Assembly: GCA_002270565.1 (NCBI GenBank)
Contig: NQMI01000060.1
Span: forward strand, 1-64,000
Reading direction: 5' to 3'
Source: Stenocarpella maydis
Lineage: Eukaryota > Ascomycota > Sordariomycetes > Diaporthales > Diaporthaceae
DNA length: 64,000 nt
Positions 12,068 to 24,000 of the stretch are shown here, piece by piece. A program made the position numbers and the translations under genes. Below the pieces are notes generated by a model. That model had not been told where the DNA came from, made no database searches, and saw nothing but the letters and a program-made list of their open reading frames with translations. Position 1 is the first letter of the stretch. Each line of letters starts with the position of its first letter.

Positions 12068-13895
12068 CCAGTTGACGGCAGGCCAATTATCTACTACATG
12101 TGCAGGCACGTGTGTTGCAACACATTTTCTACCGTTCACTATATAGGCGAGCGAGTAATATTGGAAATGTTTATCTATCAAGCCAGAAGCTTGGGTAGTA
12201 CAAAAAGAAGGATCCAATAGGCTTGCTGCTTCTCCAATGTGCCAGTTCCGGACGGCCTCCCGCGCCAGCAGTGTCGTCGACTTCAGGACGTGGTGTGGCC
12301 GTGGTGTGGTCTTACGAAGCTCCATAAGTACAAATCGGCCTACCATAACCTCGTAAGCGTACTATATAAGTTGCACATTCGGGCCATGGAATTTTGGCCC
12401 CTGAAAGTAATAGCCATTCACCGGGTATGACATACCTACTTAAGCACTTACCTAGGGTAGTCTCAGGCATCGGGTAACCACTTGAGCACTGGCATGTCTC
12501 GGTGACCTCGGGACCCATCTCCATCAGACCAAGTTAGCCCGGCTGATGCCCCTGTGACATGTTCGTTCCAATACTATCAGGTAACTACTCAGAATCGGTG
12601 ACCCGCCATCTGGCAGGGTCAATAAAATCTAAAGCCATTTGAATAACCCGAACAGGCTCTCGCTTTTGTGCCACTTGATTCTCCTGCTCAATGTAAATAT
12701 GCCAGCCGGTTTCAAGGCTGGAGCAAAATGAACGCTGCCATACGGTTAGAAGAGCAGAAGTTTCCTGTATCCCCCTCCACATTGGTCAAGGAACAACGCA
12801 ATTCAAAGAACGACGATCGTCTGGTATCAACCAGTTGACGGCGACCCCGATTAATTCAGGACCGAGCGTTTTCTGGTATCATTTGTTCGTGTACGTTTGG
12901 TTGGCTACTTGCCCTTCTACGTGTGTATGCGCCAGGGTCCACAGGTCGATCTCTATGCCGACGAGTCAATTGGTTTGGACCAGGTGATTGGCGTGCATTC
13001 ACTCATATCGATTCACAGGGACCTGGTATACCTGGGTACCATGGCTACATACCGCCCTCAGCCCTATATAGGCATTGTGATTAGGCAACACAAGCCGCGC
13101 CCTGAGGAGCCACATCAGATCCTACACGTGTTAAGGGTTGTCTCACTCGGACAAGGCTGACTCTACAGACTTCGTCCCTGGGAATGAAATATTCCTTGTA
13201 CGGTCTGAGCGCTGGCATAGCTACTAGTAGGAGCTCGTGGGCATCTCGGATGCCGTGGCCGGGTTTTCAACGAAGCAGCCGATTTGCTCGATCCTGAGGC
13301 TGTGACGCAATCCCCTGAGAATCATGCATCACTTCCGATTCGCTAGGACTTCACCCACATATTCCCTCAGCAGTGCCAAGTGCCGAGATCAAGCGAAGGA
13401 AGTGGTTTAAGCCCTCCGAGCGGGTTGCTGAGAAGAGACCGTATTGCCAACTGTGCTGATTGGGCGGACTGTAGAAGCGTATGGATGCCTCACAGCCCAT
13501 ATGGTCCTTCAAGAAAAGGCCAAAATTCCTGGCGGGCTGAGCCTCAATATAACTAGTAAAACGCGCGTATATTCCTAAATCCAACCACATCGCCTACTGT
13601 TTCGGTAGTTTGAGGTGCTCTCGAGAGAATCGGCAGAGTCGTCAGCGTCCTGGAACACACCTGATATTTCAACTTCAAAGTTTTTGCATATTCCCAGTGT
13701 GAGATACCTTTAAGATGCGATACCGTTGCTTCAATTGGGATGTAGTCGGCAGCAGGCCGGGAAATGACGCCTACCATGATACTATTTGCGGATCAGGGCG
13801 TCGAGAGACATGTGCAATTAGTAACGGACATCATGATTCACTGAATGGATTCGCTGCAACGCCTCGTTAAATCTCAGCTTTGTATACTGCTGTTC

Positions 13896-14530
13896 CTAAC
13901 CTACTGCACGGCACTCCACAATCTTGACCGTCTGCACTGGACGATCCTGCATCTCCGTCTTCACGCTGCCGATCTTCCTCAGCGTGTCCATACTCCCCTG
14001 TGAGTGCGTCGGGATCCTCCCAAAGACGGTGTGCTTGCCGTCAAGGTGGTCACACGCGCCCAGGGTGATAAAGAACTGACTGCCATTGGTGCCAGGCCCC
14101 GCGTTGGCCATGCTCAGCACACCCGGCCCGTCGTGCGACAGTCCCTGGACAATCTCGTCTTCAAATTTGCCGCCCCAGGCCGACTTGCCTCCAGTGCCAT
14201 CGGCGCGGGTGAAGTCGCCGCCCTGAATCATGAAGCCCTTGATGACGCGGTGGAAGATGCTGTTATCGTACTTGCCCGCGTTCGAGAGCGTGATAAAGTT
14301 TAGGCATGTCTGGGCAGAATTGTTATCCAAAGAAGACACAAAAAGGGCAAGAACCAGTCCAAACGGAAAGGGAATTTCTATACTTTGGGAGTCTGCTCAG
14401 TATACAGCTCGAGCTCAATATCGCCGAAATTTGTCTTCATCAGCACGCGTGATGGCAGCGAGCCGCTCGGCCCCTCCCCTTCCGCCAGAAGTGGAGGCTC
14501 GGGTTTGAAAAGCTTCTTGAAGAAAGACAT
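13896..14530 (-). CDS. Cyclophilin-type peptidyl-prolyl cis-trans isomerase
   Basis: Two exons, 14530-14384 and 14309-13896, joined in phase 0 give 186 residues. About 30 basic/proline-rich residues (MSFFKKLFKPEPP) precede a single cyclophilin domain: GDIELELY, FHRVIKGFMIQGGDF (catalytic Arg70, with Phe75, Met76 and Gln78), MANAGPGTNGSQFFITL, and HLDGKHTVFG. The residue matching human CypA Trp121 is His137, as in PPIL3-like cyclophilins, which usually weakens cyclosporin A binding. PPIL-type cyclophilins are mostly nuclear and spliceosome-associated; this role is inferred from family resemblance. No signal peptide or KDEL-type tail is seen. Confidence 0.9.
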
Positions 14531-14961
14531 TATGTATTTAGCGTTCAGGTCGTATCGGAGCCGGAAGTCAGTCTGCCGTTTCAGCAAGTTGCGAGTGGCA
14601 ACGGCGAAGTCTTTCACCGCTTAATTGTCAGACGCGAGAATTGCCCGAGGGTTGAGTCTAGTACTGCATTACGTAAGCTCATTTATCAGGAGCAACAGAA
14701 TTCACAGTAATCCAAAGCGCATCAGAATATGGAACGGCGGTTCCCACACAGCATTTCGATACTGTGGATAAGAGATCTACCGGCCCAGCCGGCGGTTTGA
14801 TCCAATTCATGGAACGGGTTGCCCCTCTCGTGCTTACGACCCTCCAGCTTGCATCTTGCAGGCGGGGCTCGTGCCCCTCAGGCAGTGTGGTCACTATATA
14901 ATTTCAACAGGTGCATCTCATCCGCGCACAGCCTACTTAAGTACACTCGATGCCTGGGCGT
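14531..14961. other. Intergenic, cyclophilin to esterase relic
   Basis: Contains a TATATAA (14895-14901) suitably placed upstream of the decayed esterase gene. Nothing else is seen. Confidence 0.4.
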
Positions 14962-15801
14962 ATGAGTTTCACATTTCGGGTTTTATTGCCGTGTTTTTTT
15001 TATTGCATTCATCATGCTGTTTGGGTTGAAGCACGTTTCCCTACCCTCCTCGCTTCACAGCTAAGCCTGACGAGCGCAACGCAGGTTATCCTAAGTGATG
15101 CCTCCGCCAGAGAACCCCGAGCCGCAGTGGCAACGTCGCTTATGAGCTCTCTGCTGAGCGCAAGTTCCTTCTGAACGTGCCCAATGCCTATAAACATAGA
15201 GAGCCTCATGCACTAATCCTCTCATTTCATGGGGGCCAGTCACCAATAGCGGTGTAATGGCATCGAGAACAGGCATTTGCTCACAAGCGCAACAGCTGGC
15301 GGCTTCAGCGAAAAGCAACAGCGCATCACCGAGCTCTCCGACCCGTCCTGAATATTGCACAGGGCGTGAACAACGCGGAATGGAATATGCGGCACATCGG
15401 GAAAGGCGCACCGTGCGAGAATAGCTCAGTCGACGACATCGCCTACATGTCCGACATGATCAAGACCATCTCATCCATATACACCGTCGGCAAGTCCCGT
15501 ATCTGCGCATCGGAGAATCCAACGGTGGAGGCTTCACCAGCCTCTTGGCATGCCGGCCAGACACATCGAGCATCATCGCGGCCTTCGCCCCCGTCAGCCC
15601 GGCCCTCTACCAGGGCACCTATGCCTTCGACAACTCCACGCCATCCCGGCCCGCCCGCATCTTCCATGTCCACGGCATCGAGGATGTCATCACCACATTC
15701 TACGGCAGGATGCCCGAGGAGGGCAGCTTCGGGCCGGAGCCCGACGTCCGGCTCTGGAGGAGGCAGTGGGCGGAGCGGAACGGCTGCTCCACGGGCACGT
15801 A
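14962..15801 (+). pseudogene. Decayed feruloyl-esterase / CE1-like secreted hydrolase
   Basis: A signal-peptide-like start (ATG 14962, MSFTFRVLLPCFFYCIHHAV) is followed by fragments of one alpha/beta-hydrolase scattered over different frames. From 15141 comes LLNVPNAYK...HALILSFHGG, ending in a TAA after the HGG; then FSEKQQRITELSDP; then GVNNAEWNMRHIGKG to VGKSRI. After a further frame change near 15505 there is IGESNGGGFTSLLACRP (nucleophile Ser), IIAAFAPVS and FHVHG up to the stop at 15801. The order, the GxSxG box and the FHG motifs match feruloyl esterase C / PHB-depolymerase-like CE1 enzymes that release ferulate from plant cell wall. At least one stop and two frameshifts inactivate it, and no intron scheme I tried rescues it. 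Confidence 0.7.
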
Positions 15802-16389
15802 GCCAGGCCTAATCACACTGCGAACTTCAACCTGACGAACCAGCATCTGGCGCAGTTATCCTCGAGACACTCTCTTGGGAAGGTTCCTGAACAAGGAAGG
15901 GCTCGGTCCGCAGGCTAATACATTTTTTATGCACCAGCATAGTTGTGGATTAGTCGTATAGGATGACAACATTAAAGGAATTTACTACGTACAGGGTCGA
16001 GACGAGCTCAAGTCTTTGAAGGTTGCCAGGATATTCAATAAAGGAGCTATAAAGGTATTCAACGACAAAAAATGTTCGCACTCAACAACGGAGGGCATAC
16101 CAGTACAGTATTGGCGCCGTACGGGTCTTTGACCAATCCAACGTCCAAGACACACTACAACTCCTATCAATGGCGCAGGGAGGGAGCCTCTCGCTAAGGC
16201 TTGTAGACGCAAATCTATGAAACTACAACAACTTTTTTATTATATCTTCAATGTTTACACTTAGAATGATATCTTTGTATTGAAAGAATTGAAGTCAAGT
16301 GAGACTTCAAAACGTGATAATTCTCCTCAAAATATCTGTTTGGTAATCATACGGGTGCCAAATGTGAGCAGTTGTTCTACTGGGTCAGC
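15802..16389. other. Gap between two relics
   Basis: AT-rich sequence between the esterase and transporter relics. No coding signal is seen. Confidence 0.4.
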
Positions 16390-16885
16390 TGGTCGGATCC
16401 GAAGGCCATCCTTCGTCATTTCTCAAGGTTTCCGTGCCTGGTGCCTGGATACGGTCTTGGTGATCGCTTTCGCCGGCGCAAATCGATTTTCTGGGCCCCA
16501 ATATGCTTCACTATCCATTAGCTGCCTTGTCTCCCACCTGGACAGCTCCTCGTCTTTCCCATCGGTTGAGCCTTGGAGTTCCTTCCACGACGGAGACTGC
16601 CCTCAGGCCTATTTTCTTTCCACACCAAGGCCAATTCTGCATCACCCTAATTGCCATCTGCGTCAATATCAGTGCGAGCACAGACTACGCATCCGGCGAA
16701 CTGGTATCGATAATCAGCCTCGTATAATGGGACCATGACTACGGCGCGGGGCCCTCCTTCATCTTCTACTTGACCACACGAATTCTGGGATTCAGCCTCG
16801 CTGGCGTCGCACGCCGGTGGATGGTCTACCAGTTGACCGGCCACACTCATCTGGCCGTCTACACCGCCCCACGGGTACTAAGCAC
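16390..16885 (+). pseudogene. OPT-family oligopeptide transporter fragment
   Basis: Fragments in shifting frames retain the order of one OPT segment: RAWCLDTVLVIAFAGANRF, then SLSISCLVSHL; a frame change into LLVFPIG followed by a stop; then FCITLIAICVNISASTDYA (the region after the family's PFNIKEH motif); then a stop and frame change into [20 protein letters not shown]. These correspond to consecutive transmembrane segments of fungal OPT peptide/glutathione transporters (PF03169). Only a small part of a roughly 750-residue protein remains, so it cannot function. Neighbouring decay of an esterase gene suggests the whole 15-17 kb stretch is no longer under selection. Confidence 0.6.
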
Positions 16886-17720
16886 GAGCCGCAGGATAAC
16901 TGGGCGGTGAATGGATGGACCAGTGAATCCAACCAACCATGCCGAGGACATCGACATATGCAGCCGCCTGCATTCCAAAACAAATGGCGCCGCTGGGGAT
17001 CGTATTTGTTTTGGAATGCGGGTGACTTATTGGCTGGCTCGTCAGGGCACCTATTAAAATGCCGTCGTCTCTTTAAAGCCATTTTGCCGAGAACCTGTTC
17101 GGAAGAATCGAAGGCAACGACTCGCGTCTCAGGGGTGTTTTATGAGCAATTACTATGGGATTGTGGGGAAGCGGGACTTTCAAAACCTGTAAAGGACTAC
17201 TGGTCTTTCTTTTACTTTCTCTCTCGTACTCCAGTAGAAGTAGGAGTTAGTGTGACTCATTTAGTATCAGTATTCACGTACGCAGCCAGACTTCGGTATT
17301 TAAGTTGCTTTGGTACAACCATGGCCAGATGTATTACTAATATATTCTTGCGGGTGCACATCCCCTAGGGACCTCGTATCCCACTGGCCACTCGAGAAGG
17401 CTCTTGCGCATTGCAACGCTCTCGGCTTGAGAGTCTGTTCCATGGTACCTCCCGGGTCAAAGATGTAACAGACAGATCACCGAGAGCCCTAGGCAACCTG
17501 ACCACACCATATCTGTAAGGCAAAGTTTGAGATTGATACGTGCTGTAGGAATATCCCGAGGCCCAAACTCCCGCGAAATCGCCATATTATCTCATCAGCG
17601 AGGACAGGCCCGTAAACCGTACTGTTCGTGCCATGACCACCATGCCTTCGTTCCTATACTCTGTCACAGGGCCGCATTGATGTCATAATATCATGATGCG
17701 CATGCTTAGCCGGAGCATAA
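16886..17720. other. Gene-free stretch with inverted repeat
   Basis: Apart from the inverted repeat at 16970-17019 no structured feature is evident. A 183-codon plus frame (16817-17368) spans the repeat but its translation looks random. Confidence 0.4.
16970..17019. repeat. Perfect 16-bp inverted repeat, 18-nt spacer
   Basis: The arms GCATTCCAAAACAAAT (16970-16985) and its exact reverse complement (17004-17019) flank an 18-nt spacer. This could be a hairpin terminator or two abutting terminal inverted repeats left by a DNA transposon. It sits just downstream of the OPT relic. Confidence 0.9.
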
Positions 17721-19840
17721 TCAGATCACACCAGCCCGGGCGGCCTCGCCGCCGCCGTCTTCGACAACCTCTTCCATCCTCCGTTTGCCCTTACCGATAC
17801 CGCCCTCACCCACCCCCATCCGCCGCGCGACGTACCTCTGCGCCACGACGCCGACGGAGAGCGTGAGCACCTCCTCGACCCACTCGGCGACCCACTCGCG
17901 GGGGTCGACGCCGCCATTCTCTACAATGTCCCTGATCTCCTCGGGCACATTTTCTACCTCGCCGCGACCGCTGCCGTCGCTGCTGCTCGCGGGGGTCAGC
18001 GGGCTCGGGGCGTCCAGCCAGCGGACCCAGCGGGCGGGGACGGCCTGGCTGACGGCGCTGAACTGGATCTCGTGCACGGGGTCGAGGATGAAGACGGCGA
18101 AGCACACCTGCGAGTCGATGGTGTCCTCCTCCACCACGGCCGACTCCGTCTTCTCCTTCTCGCCGGACGCGGGGCCCGCGAAGAGCTCCTTGTCCTCTTC
18201 GGTTAGGATGGCCTGGACGGACAGGAACAGATCGGAGCTGCGGACGGGGTTGGTCTCGCTGACGGGCTGGACTGCGCGCTCCCTGGCACCCTCGACTCCG
18301 CCCGACGCCGCGAAGTACTCGGTGGAGTAGGCCTCAGCGCTGGCGCGGCAGAGCTTGGTGCCCTCGATCAGGCCCTTGATCAGGCCAGGGTCACGTGGCG
18401 CGCCGACGTCGCGCCACCAGGGGCCATCGCGCCAGCCGGCTGTGCTATGGCCGCCAGAGAAGAAGCCGCTCTTCTCGTTGGATGGGGACTTCATGGTGTT
18501 CTCGTGCCCGCGCTGTACCACCATCAGGTCGCCGCCCTCAACCTGTGCCATGACACGGCTGAAGACATCATAGATGATAGGATCGAGCGATGGGTAACCG
18601 ACGAGGTCGTGGGTGATGTGGATGAGAAGGCGCTCATGTTGGGAGATTGGAGGGGCGAGGGTGTTCATGATGTCAGTCAGGGTCGGGAGTGCTCTGTGTG
18701 CAATACCATCACCTGGATGTAAGCGTCAGCCTTGCATGCCCGATCGCGCAGAGGTAGCCGTGCCCAGTGGGAATGGCGGAAACAAGATGGACTACGGGTC
18801 TGTCGACTGCACCGCATAAATGGCCTACACCTCAGTCCCAGGGTCCCCACTGAGGCCTGAGGCTAGAGCCTGAATGGCTCGAGGTTGTGATCTGTGGTAC
18901 AAGCCGACCGATCCAGCACTCATCCCACTCGAGATGATAAGAGCCATGGGTGCATACAATATGGCAAGGACACCCAGCATCATCTCCTTCCACTTGGACC
19001 GTGAGAAGCAACGAGTTTAACATCGCACCACAAGCGCTCCCCGCTTAGCCATGTTACTCGTTCTCCTGGCGTCCTTTTCTTTGATGCAGCACTCTGCAGG
19101 CCCACCAGGTAGGCGGTCGCTCCTGATACATGTGTAGTCTGTCTGCGAAGCCCCATGTAGGGCAGATTATCTGCGGCGGCTCGCATTACGGCACGGGTTC
19201 TTGTTCTCGCCCTTTTTTTCTCTTTGGCGAAGTGTAAAACAGGATGGAAAGAATGCAACTTACCCAGGCCCCTAAGAGCGCCCACGTTGCCTCGCACCTG
19301 GTCCGCCCATTTCTTGGCGTCCTCGTTCTGCTGGATCTCCTTGACAGCGGCCTCGGCCTGCTTCATGGCGGCAGAAGCGGTTGAGAGGATCCCGCCCCAC
19401 CAACCGCCGCCGCCTGTTGTTGCTGCCGCCTGCTGCTTCTCGACAGCGCCCTTGGTCTTCTCGGTGTCCTGCAGCTCTGAGGAGGTGGCGCTGGGGGCGA
19501 AGCTCGTATGGATGGATTGGGTGCTCTCCCCTGACTTCCGAGGGAGGGCTGACCTGGGCTCTTCGGCTGACGGACGGCCAGCGTCTGTGGTAGGGGTGCC
19601 GATGCGCTTGGCTGGCTTTGATGTGTCCCTGACGCGCGGGGTGTGTGGTCGTGAAGGGACCTTATCTCCCAGCTCGCTCTCGAGTTCGGCGAGGATGTCA
19701 TCGCCCGGCTTCTGCTTCGCTGCTGCTGCGGGGGGCTTAGTTGCGGGCTTCTTGGGGGCTGCCGTATCGTCGCCGATGCCCTCGAACAGCTCGTCGAGCT
19801 CGTCGGCGGCGGAGGACTTGGTGGCTCGCTTGCTAGCCAT
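17721..19840 (-). CDS. MTC1: Mtc1 homologue (maintenance of telomere capping protein 1)
   Basis: Two minus-strand exons, 19840-19264 and 18712-17721, join at phase 1 to give 522 residues. The N-terminal 150 residues are Ala/Pro/Lys-rich and disordered, with acidic DELDELFEGIGDD. The conserved core follows: GGGGWWGGILSTASAAMKQA, ADQVRGNVGALRGLG, RALPTLTDIMNTLAPPIS, ERLLIHITHDLVGYPSLDP. These match Mtc1/DUF5427 proteins. Yeast Mtc1 was found through genetic interaction with cdc13-1 and its molecular role is unclear, so the telomere link is only by name. The intron (18713-19263, 551 nt) is far longer than any other here. The gene is divergent from the AT-hook gene, sharing a 1.2 kb promoter region. 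Confidence 0.85.
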
Positions 19841-21015
19841 TGTGGACTGCTATCGCGGAGGGGGCAGACGAAACGGCCTGACAGGAAGCGAGGGAGGTGT
19901 ATTATTTGTGCCTCAAGATGGGGAGTGCTGGCAGGCCCGTGTAGCCGGCGGTGTGAGCTGGGAAGCTGTACTTGTGGTGTTTTTGCTGTTGGTCGTGGTA
20001 GTGGTTGAGCTTCTCGCCAAGGCAACAGGCCCGCACGAACTGATGGGATGCGCTACGTCAAGGTCAAGCCTCTCCACCTCAGCTGCAGGCAGGGGACCTC
20101 GAACAATAGGAGAGTGAAGCAAGAGAGGACGCTAGTCGCAGAGAGACTAGCGTGCGCCAGCACGAGTCCTTGAAAGATGATTGGCCAGAGAGGCAATACC
20201 TTCCCTTAAACGGCCGTTGACGCCCGTTGGCATGTACCTCGGGGCTCACAGTCTCCAGGATGGCCCGAGCGCCCTAGGGGCCTATTATTGCAAGTATCCA
20301 AGATACTCCGTAGAGGCTCCAAAAATTCCGAAGCCGTCTTGATCAGGAGCCACCAGCAGCAACAGCACTCAGGCTCCGCGTTGGGATATTGGCCCCTTCT
20401 GCACTCGACGACCTCCTGCACCGTACGCCGGAGCATTTTAGCCCTGTTCGAGAAGCTCATATTCTATTTTTTGGATTTACAGAGGTATGTAAAAAGTCCC
20501 CTTTCGGGGTGTCGGGCCAAAGGGGCGATGATTGAGGAGTGAGGGAGTGAGTGCTTGCTTTGCGCCCTGCTTTGCCCTGGCTCGCTGGGCTGCACTGCAA
20601 GTGCAGTGCAGAGCAGGACGGCAGCAGCACCTAGTGTACTTACTGTAGTAGCCCAGCCTAGCCTAGCCGGGCCTGGCCACGCTGCTTGCTCGTGTCATCT
20701 CAGGGTGCTATTTTCATCTGACACGTAAATGCCGTACCCTACACTCACCACACACTCACAAACCGCTCTGCTCAGCAGTGAGCCTCGCAGCCCCCATTGT
20801 TCTCACCCATTGAATGCACCCTCTGCAAATTTTGCATCTTGCACCCTACCCTTGGTCCAATACTCAGAGCACAGCTTCGATGGATTAAACGCAACGGGGC
20901 CGGGCTGACATCTGCTGGCATCTGACCCAGGCTGAACAGCAGACCCGGCTTTTTCTCCCTATTGTCCTTTCTCTGGCCCGGGCGGGGCCGTCTGATTGGC
21001 TGCGTGCAGCCCAGA
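19841..21015. other. Divergent promoter region, MTC1 / AT-hook gene
   Basis: Shared upstream region of two divergent genes. It holds a perfect 10-bp inverted repeat (20590-20611). Small frames here have no recognisable product. Confidence 0.5.
20590..20611. repeat. Near-perfect palindrome in divergent promoter
   Basis: CTGCACTGCA and its exact reverse complement are separated by AG. It lies 405 nt upstream of the AT-hook gene's ATG and 750 nt upstream of MTC1, so it could be a dimeric factor site; no specific factor is claimed. Confidence 0.75.
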
Positions 21016-24000
21016 ATGGAGACTCATCAGTCTCAGCAACAGCGCGGTGCCAGGAAAGGTCCTGGCAGGCCGAGGGGCTCATCTCGAACAGGACGGCCGT
21101 CTTCTTCTTCCTCGAGCAACCACCATACCCATCATGCCCACAGCAGCTCGCCTGTTTCTCTCACACACATCATCAACTTTGGCGCCGGCGACGAGCCCTC
21201 GTCCGTCAGCGCCCGTACGCCCTCGTCCGGCCGTGGCCGCGTGAGAGGCGCCAACCACCACTCCCCGTCTCATCACTACCTTTCGTCGCCCACCTCTGCA
21301 GACTTCCCGTCAGTCGCCTCGGACGCCATGGGGCTCGACGATCACAGGGCTGCCCCCCGCTCGGACCGGGTGCCAAAGCAGCCTCTCAATCACTCATTCA
21401 CTTTCTCCACACCCGGGAACCCCCGCCATGAGACAGGCCGCAAGCGAGCCCGCACCCTGGAGTATCCCTCCGACGGCGCTGCTCACCAGGACGAGGCCAA
21501 GGTCAAGGGGGGCCACTCACTTCGGAAGCGTGTGCGTATTGACTATGCGCAAATGAACGACGACAACGAAGAAGACCAGGGCGGCCCCAAGGAGCTGCAG
21601 GACGACAGGACTGGCATCGCCGTCTCTGGTGCCCGCGGTGCCCGCAAGCGGCGCTCCACCGTCGACCCTCACAACGAGGATGAGGGGCCACAGGCACCAT
21701 CAACTGCTCCCACCAAACGGACCAGGCCAGAGAAGCAGCGCACTGTTTCGCCCAAACCCCAGCGTCGCAGGACTCAGCAGCGAAAGTCAATTTCTGCGCC
21801 CGCCGCAAAGCCCTCTGAATCACCCGAGCAGCAGCCTTCCGATACGGAGCTCAAGGACACTATAGAGGTCGGCGCGCCGCTGGCTATGCAATTCACTGGT
21901 TCATCGAGCAGCCAACTCTCAGAAACTGCAAGCAACATTTCTGGCCAGTCGCCGACTCAGACAAGGCGTGCCCAACCGCCAACGTACACTGAGACCCAGG
22001 TTGCGTCACCAAAAAATATTGGACAAGACAATGAACCTTCAGAAAATCACACCGGAAAAGAAGAGCCTATTTTACACGGTCTGGATGGGTCTGCGCCAGA
22101 TCCTTCACAAGAACTGACCTTCCCAAGTGCCAACGACGCCAGGCAGGAAGACGTCAAAGAAAGCGAAGAGGCCAAGGAGAGTCTTGACTCTGCTTCTGCC
22201 CCTCCTAATATCGACCAGCAACTTGCCCCGGCCCTCTCAACAGTACCAGAGATTGGAAATTCTCAATCTGCTACTCAGTCTTCTCAAGACCCAGAGTCTG
22301 GGGTCTTTGAGACCGCAATGGTTGCCAGTCCGCCCCGAGAGAACCCACAAGGTGTGAAAGTATCAAGTTCTCAAGCATCAATTGATTCAGACGCCACTCA
22401 GGACATGCCTCCTGATGGGCCAGTCGGGAACTCGGCATCCACCAGAGAGTTGAGAAATACTGTTTCCTCGGTTGTGGACGAGCAGCCGCATAAGCAAACA
22501 ACAAAAATTTCGGAGCCGGATGAACACAAGGAACCCACCGCTGAGTCTGTTCAAAATGAACAGGATGCACAAATGTCACTTCCTCGCACCCGCGTAAGTT
22601 TGTCGGCAGTGGATGGGCTGTTGTCTCGGTTATGTTGCAGTCGCTGACTATAAGCTGTGTTAAAGAGACGCTTGGGCCGCCTGGCCGGGAACTCAAGTGC
22701 AACTGAAGAAGACTCATCTCAATTGCCCACTCAGACAGAAAGGAGGTCGTCTACGAGTAGAAGGTCAGAAAAGGCAAAGTCCGACGTCAATCCTGCCGCA
22801 GCCTCTGTGCCAACGCCTGAAAGCCCCGAGACGCCTAAGAAGCGAAGACCGGGAAGGCCGCCAAAGATTCGACAGAGCATTGAGCAGGAGCCTCGAGAGC
22901 CTAGGGTGCCTCGCAAGCGCCGTGTCACTGCTACAGCCCAGACAATCGCGCAGCCTCGACCGATGCGGGCTCACACTCCTCGGGATTTCTCGTTTCTCAC
23001 GCCATACACGGATGCGCAAGATGCATACCCTGAAGTCGCTCAAGACTACGGTGTTCCGACCCCCGGAGAAACACCAAACCTCCAGAACTCTGAAGACCCG
23101 GCCGAACCCGCCGACGATGTTGAATCCTTAGCCGCGGAGAGAGACTCGGGCAGCCAAGAGCAAGGCCAGTCTCGGCTTGATGGCGGCTCAGGGTCCAATG
23201 CACCCACGCCTGCGCCCATGTCGGATATGCCAACACCCGCTGCCGAGTCGTTGCCTGCTAGCAGGAACGCATCGCCAGAGCCCGTGATTGAGCCGATCCG
23301 CAAGGTCAAGGCGCGCAAACAGTACAGGTTTACACGTATCAGGTCTCCCACCGACTTCGTCAATGTCCTTGACGATCACAAGAATATGTCTACCGAAGAT
23401 CTCTTTAATGCTCTGGAGGCAACTGCCAATGCCTTGGGTGCCTGGCAAGAGGAGTGGAAGAAGCGGAAGCTCGTCACTGAGGACGAGGACAATGCTGTTC
23501 GCCGCCGCGCTCACGATGCTGCGCTGATGGCCCGAGAAGCCAGGGACATGGCGAAGACGAACGGGGCCATTTCTGTGGAGAAGAGGGATTTCGAGATCAA
23601 AGGCATCCGCGCCAACCTCGTCGACGAGAACAAGCTCAAGCACCCAATGAGCAACCCCGAAGTCTACGAGAGAAACCAGGATCAGGTTGCAGCACAGGCA
23701 TATGGGTTCGAATGGGACCCACGGCCGAGCATGATCGGGAGACAAGATCCCATCGGCCAACGGGATGGCCTGCAGAACAATCGACTCCGCAACAGGCCCA
23801 AGCTTAGCCAGCGGGCTGCCGAGGCTGCGGTGGACGACCCAGTTGGCGTCGTCACAGGCAAGCGAACTCGCAAACCGCGTATCCTGTCTGATGACAGCAA
23901 GGAAGCTAGCAGAGCCCCCACTCCGTTGGAGCCACCAGTCAAGCCGAAGCAGACCCGCCGCCGCAGAAAGAATGCGGGCGCCGACAGCGTCGACAGCGAC

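Larger units (their letters stand above)
10342..13895. other. Long gene-free interval upstream of the Ca2+-ATPase
   Basis: About 3.5 kb without a supportable gene. It contains the calcium-pump promoter, a C10 run (11222-11231), the AGGAC satellite and the TAGGTACCTA cluster listed separately. Two overlapping minus-strand frames (13351-13590 and 13553-13777) have no recognisable product. Confidence 0.45.

Noticed and set aside
19224..20117. 297-codon plus frame opposite MTC1 exon 1
   Set aside because: Antisense shadow of a GC-rich disordered coding exon; translation is low complexity and MTC1 identity is clear on the other strand.
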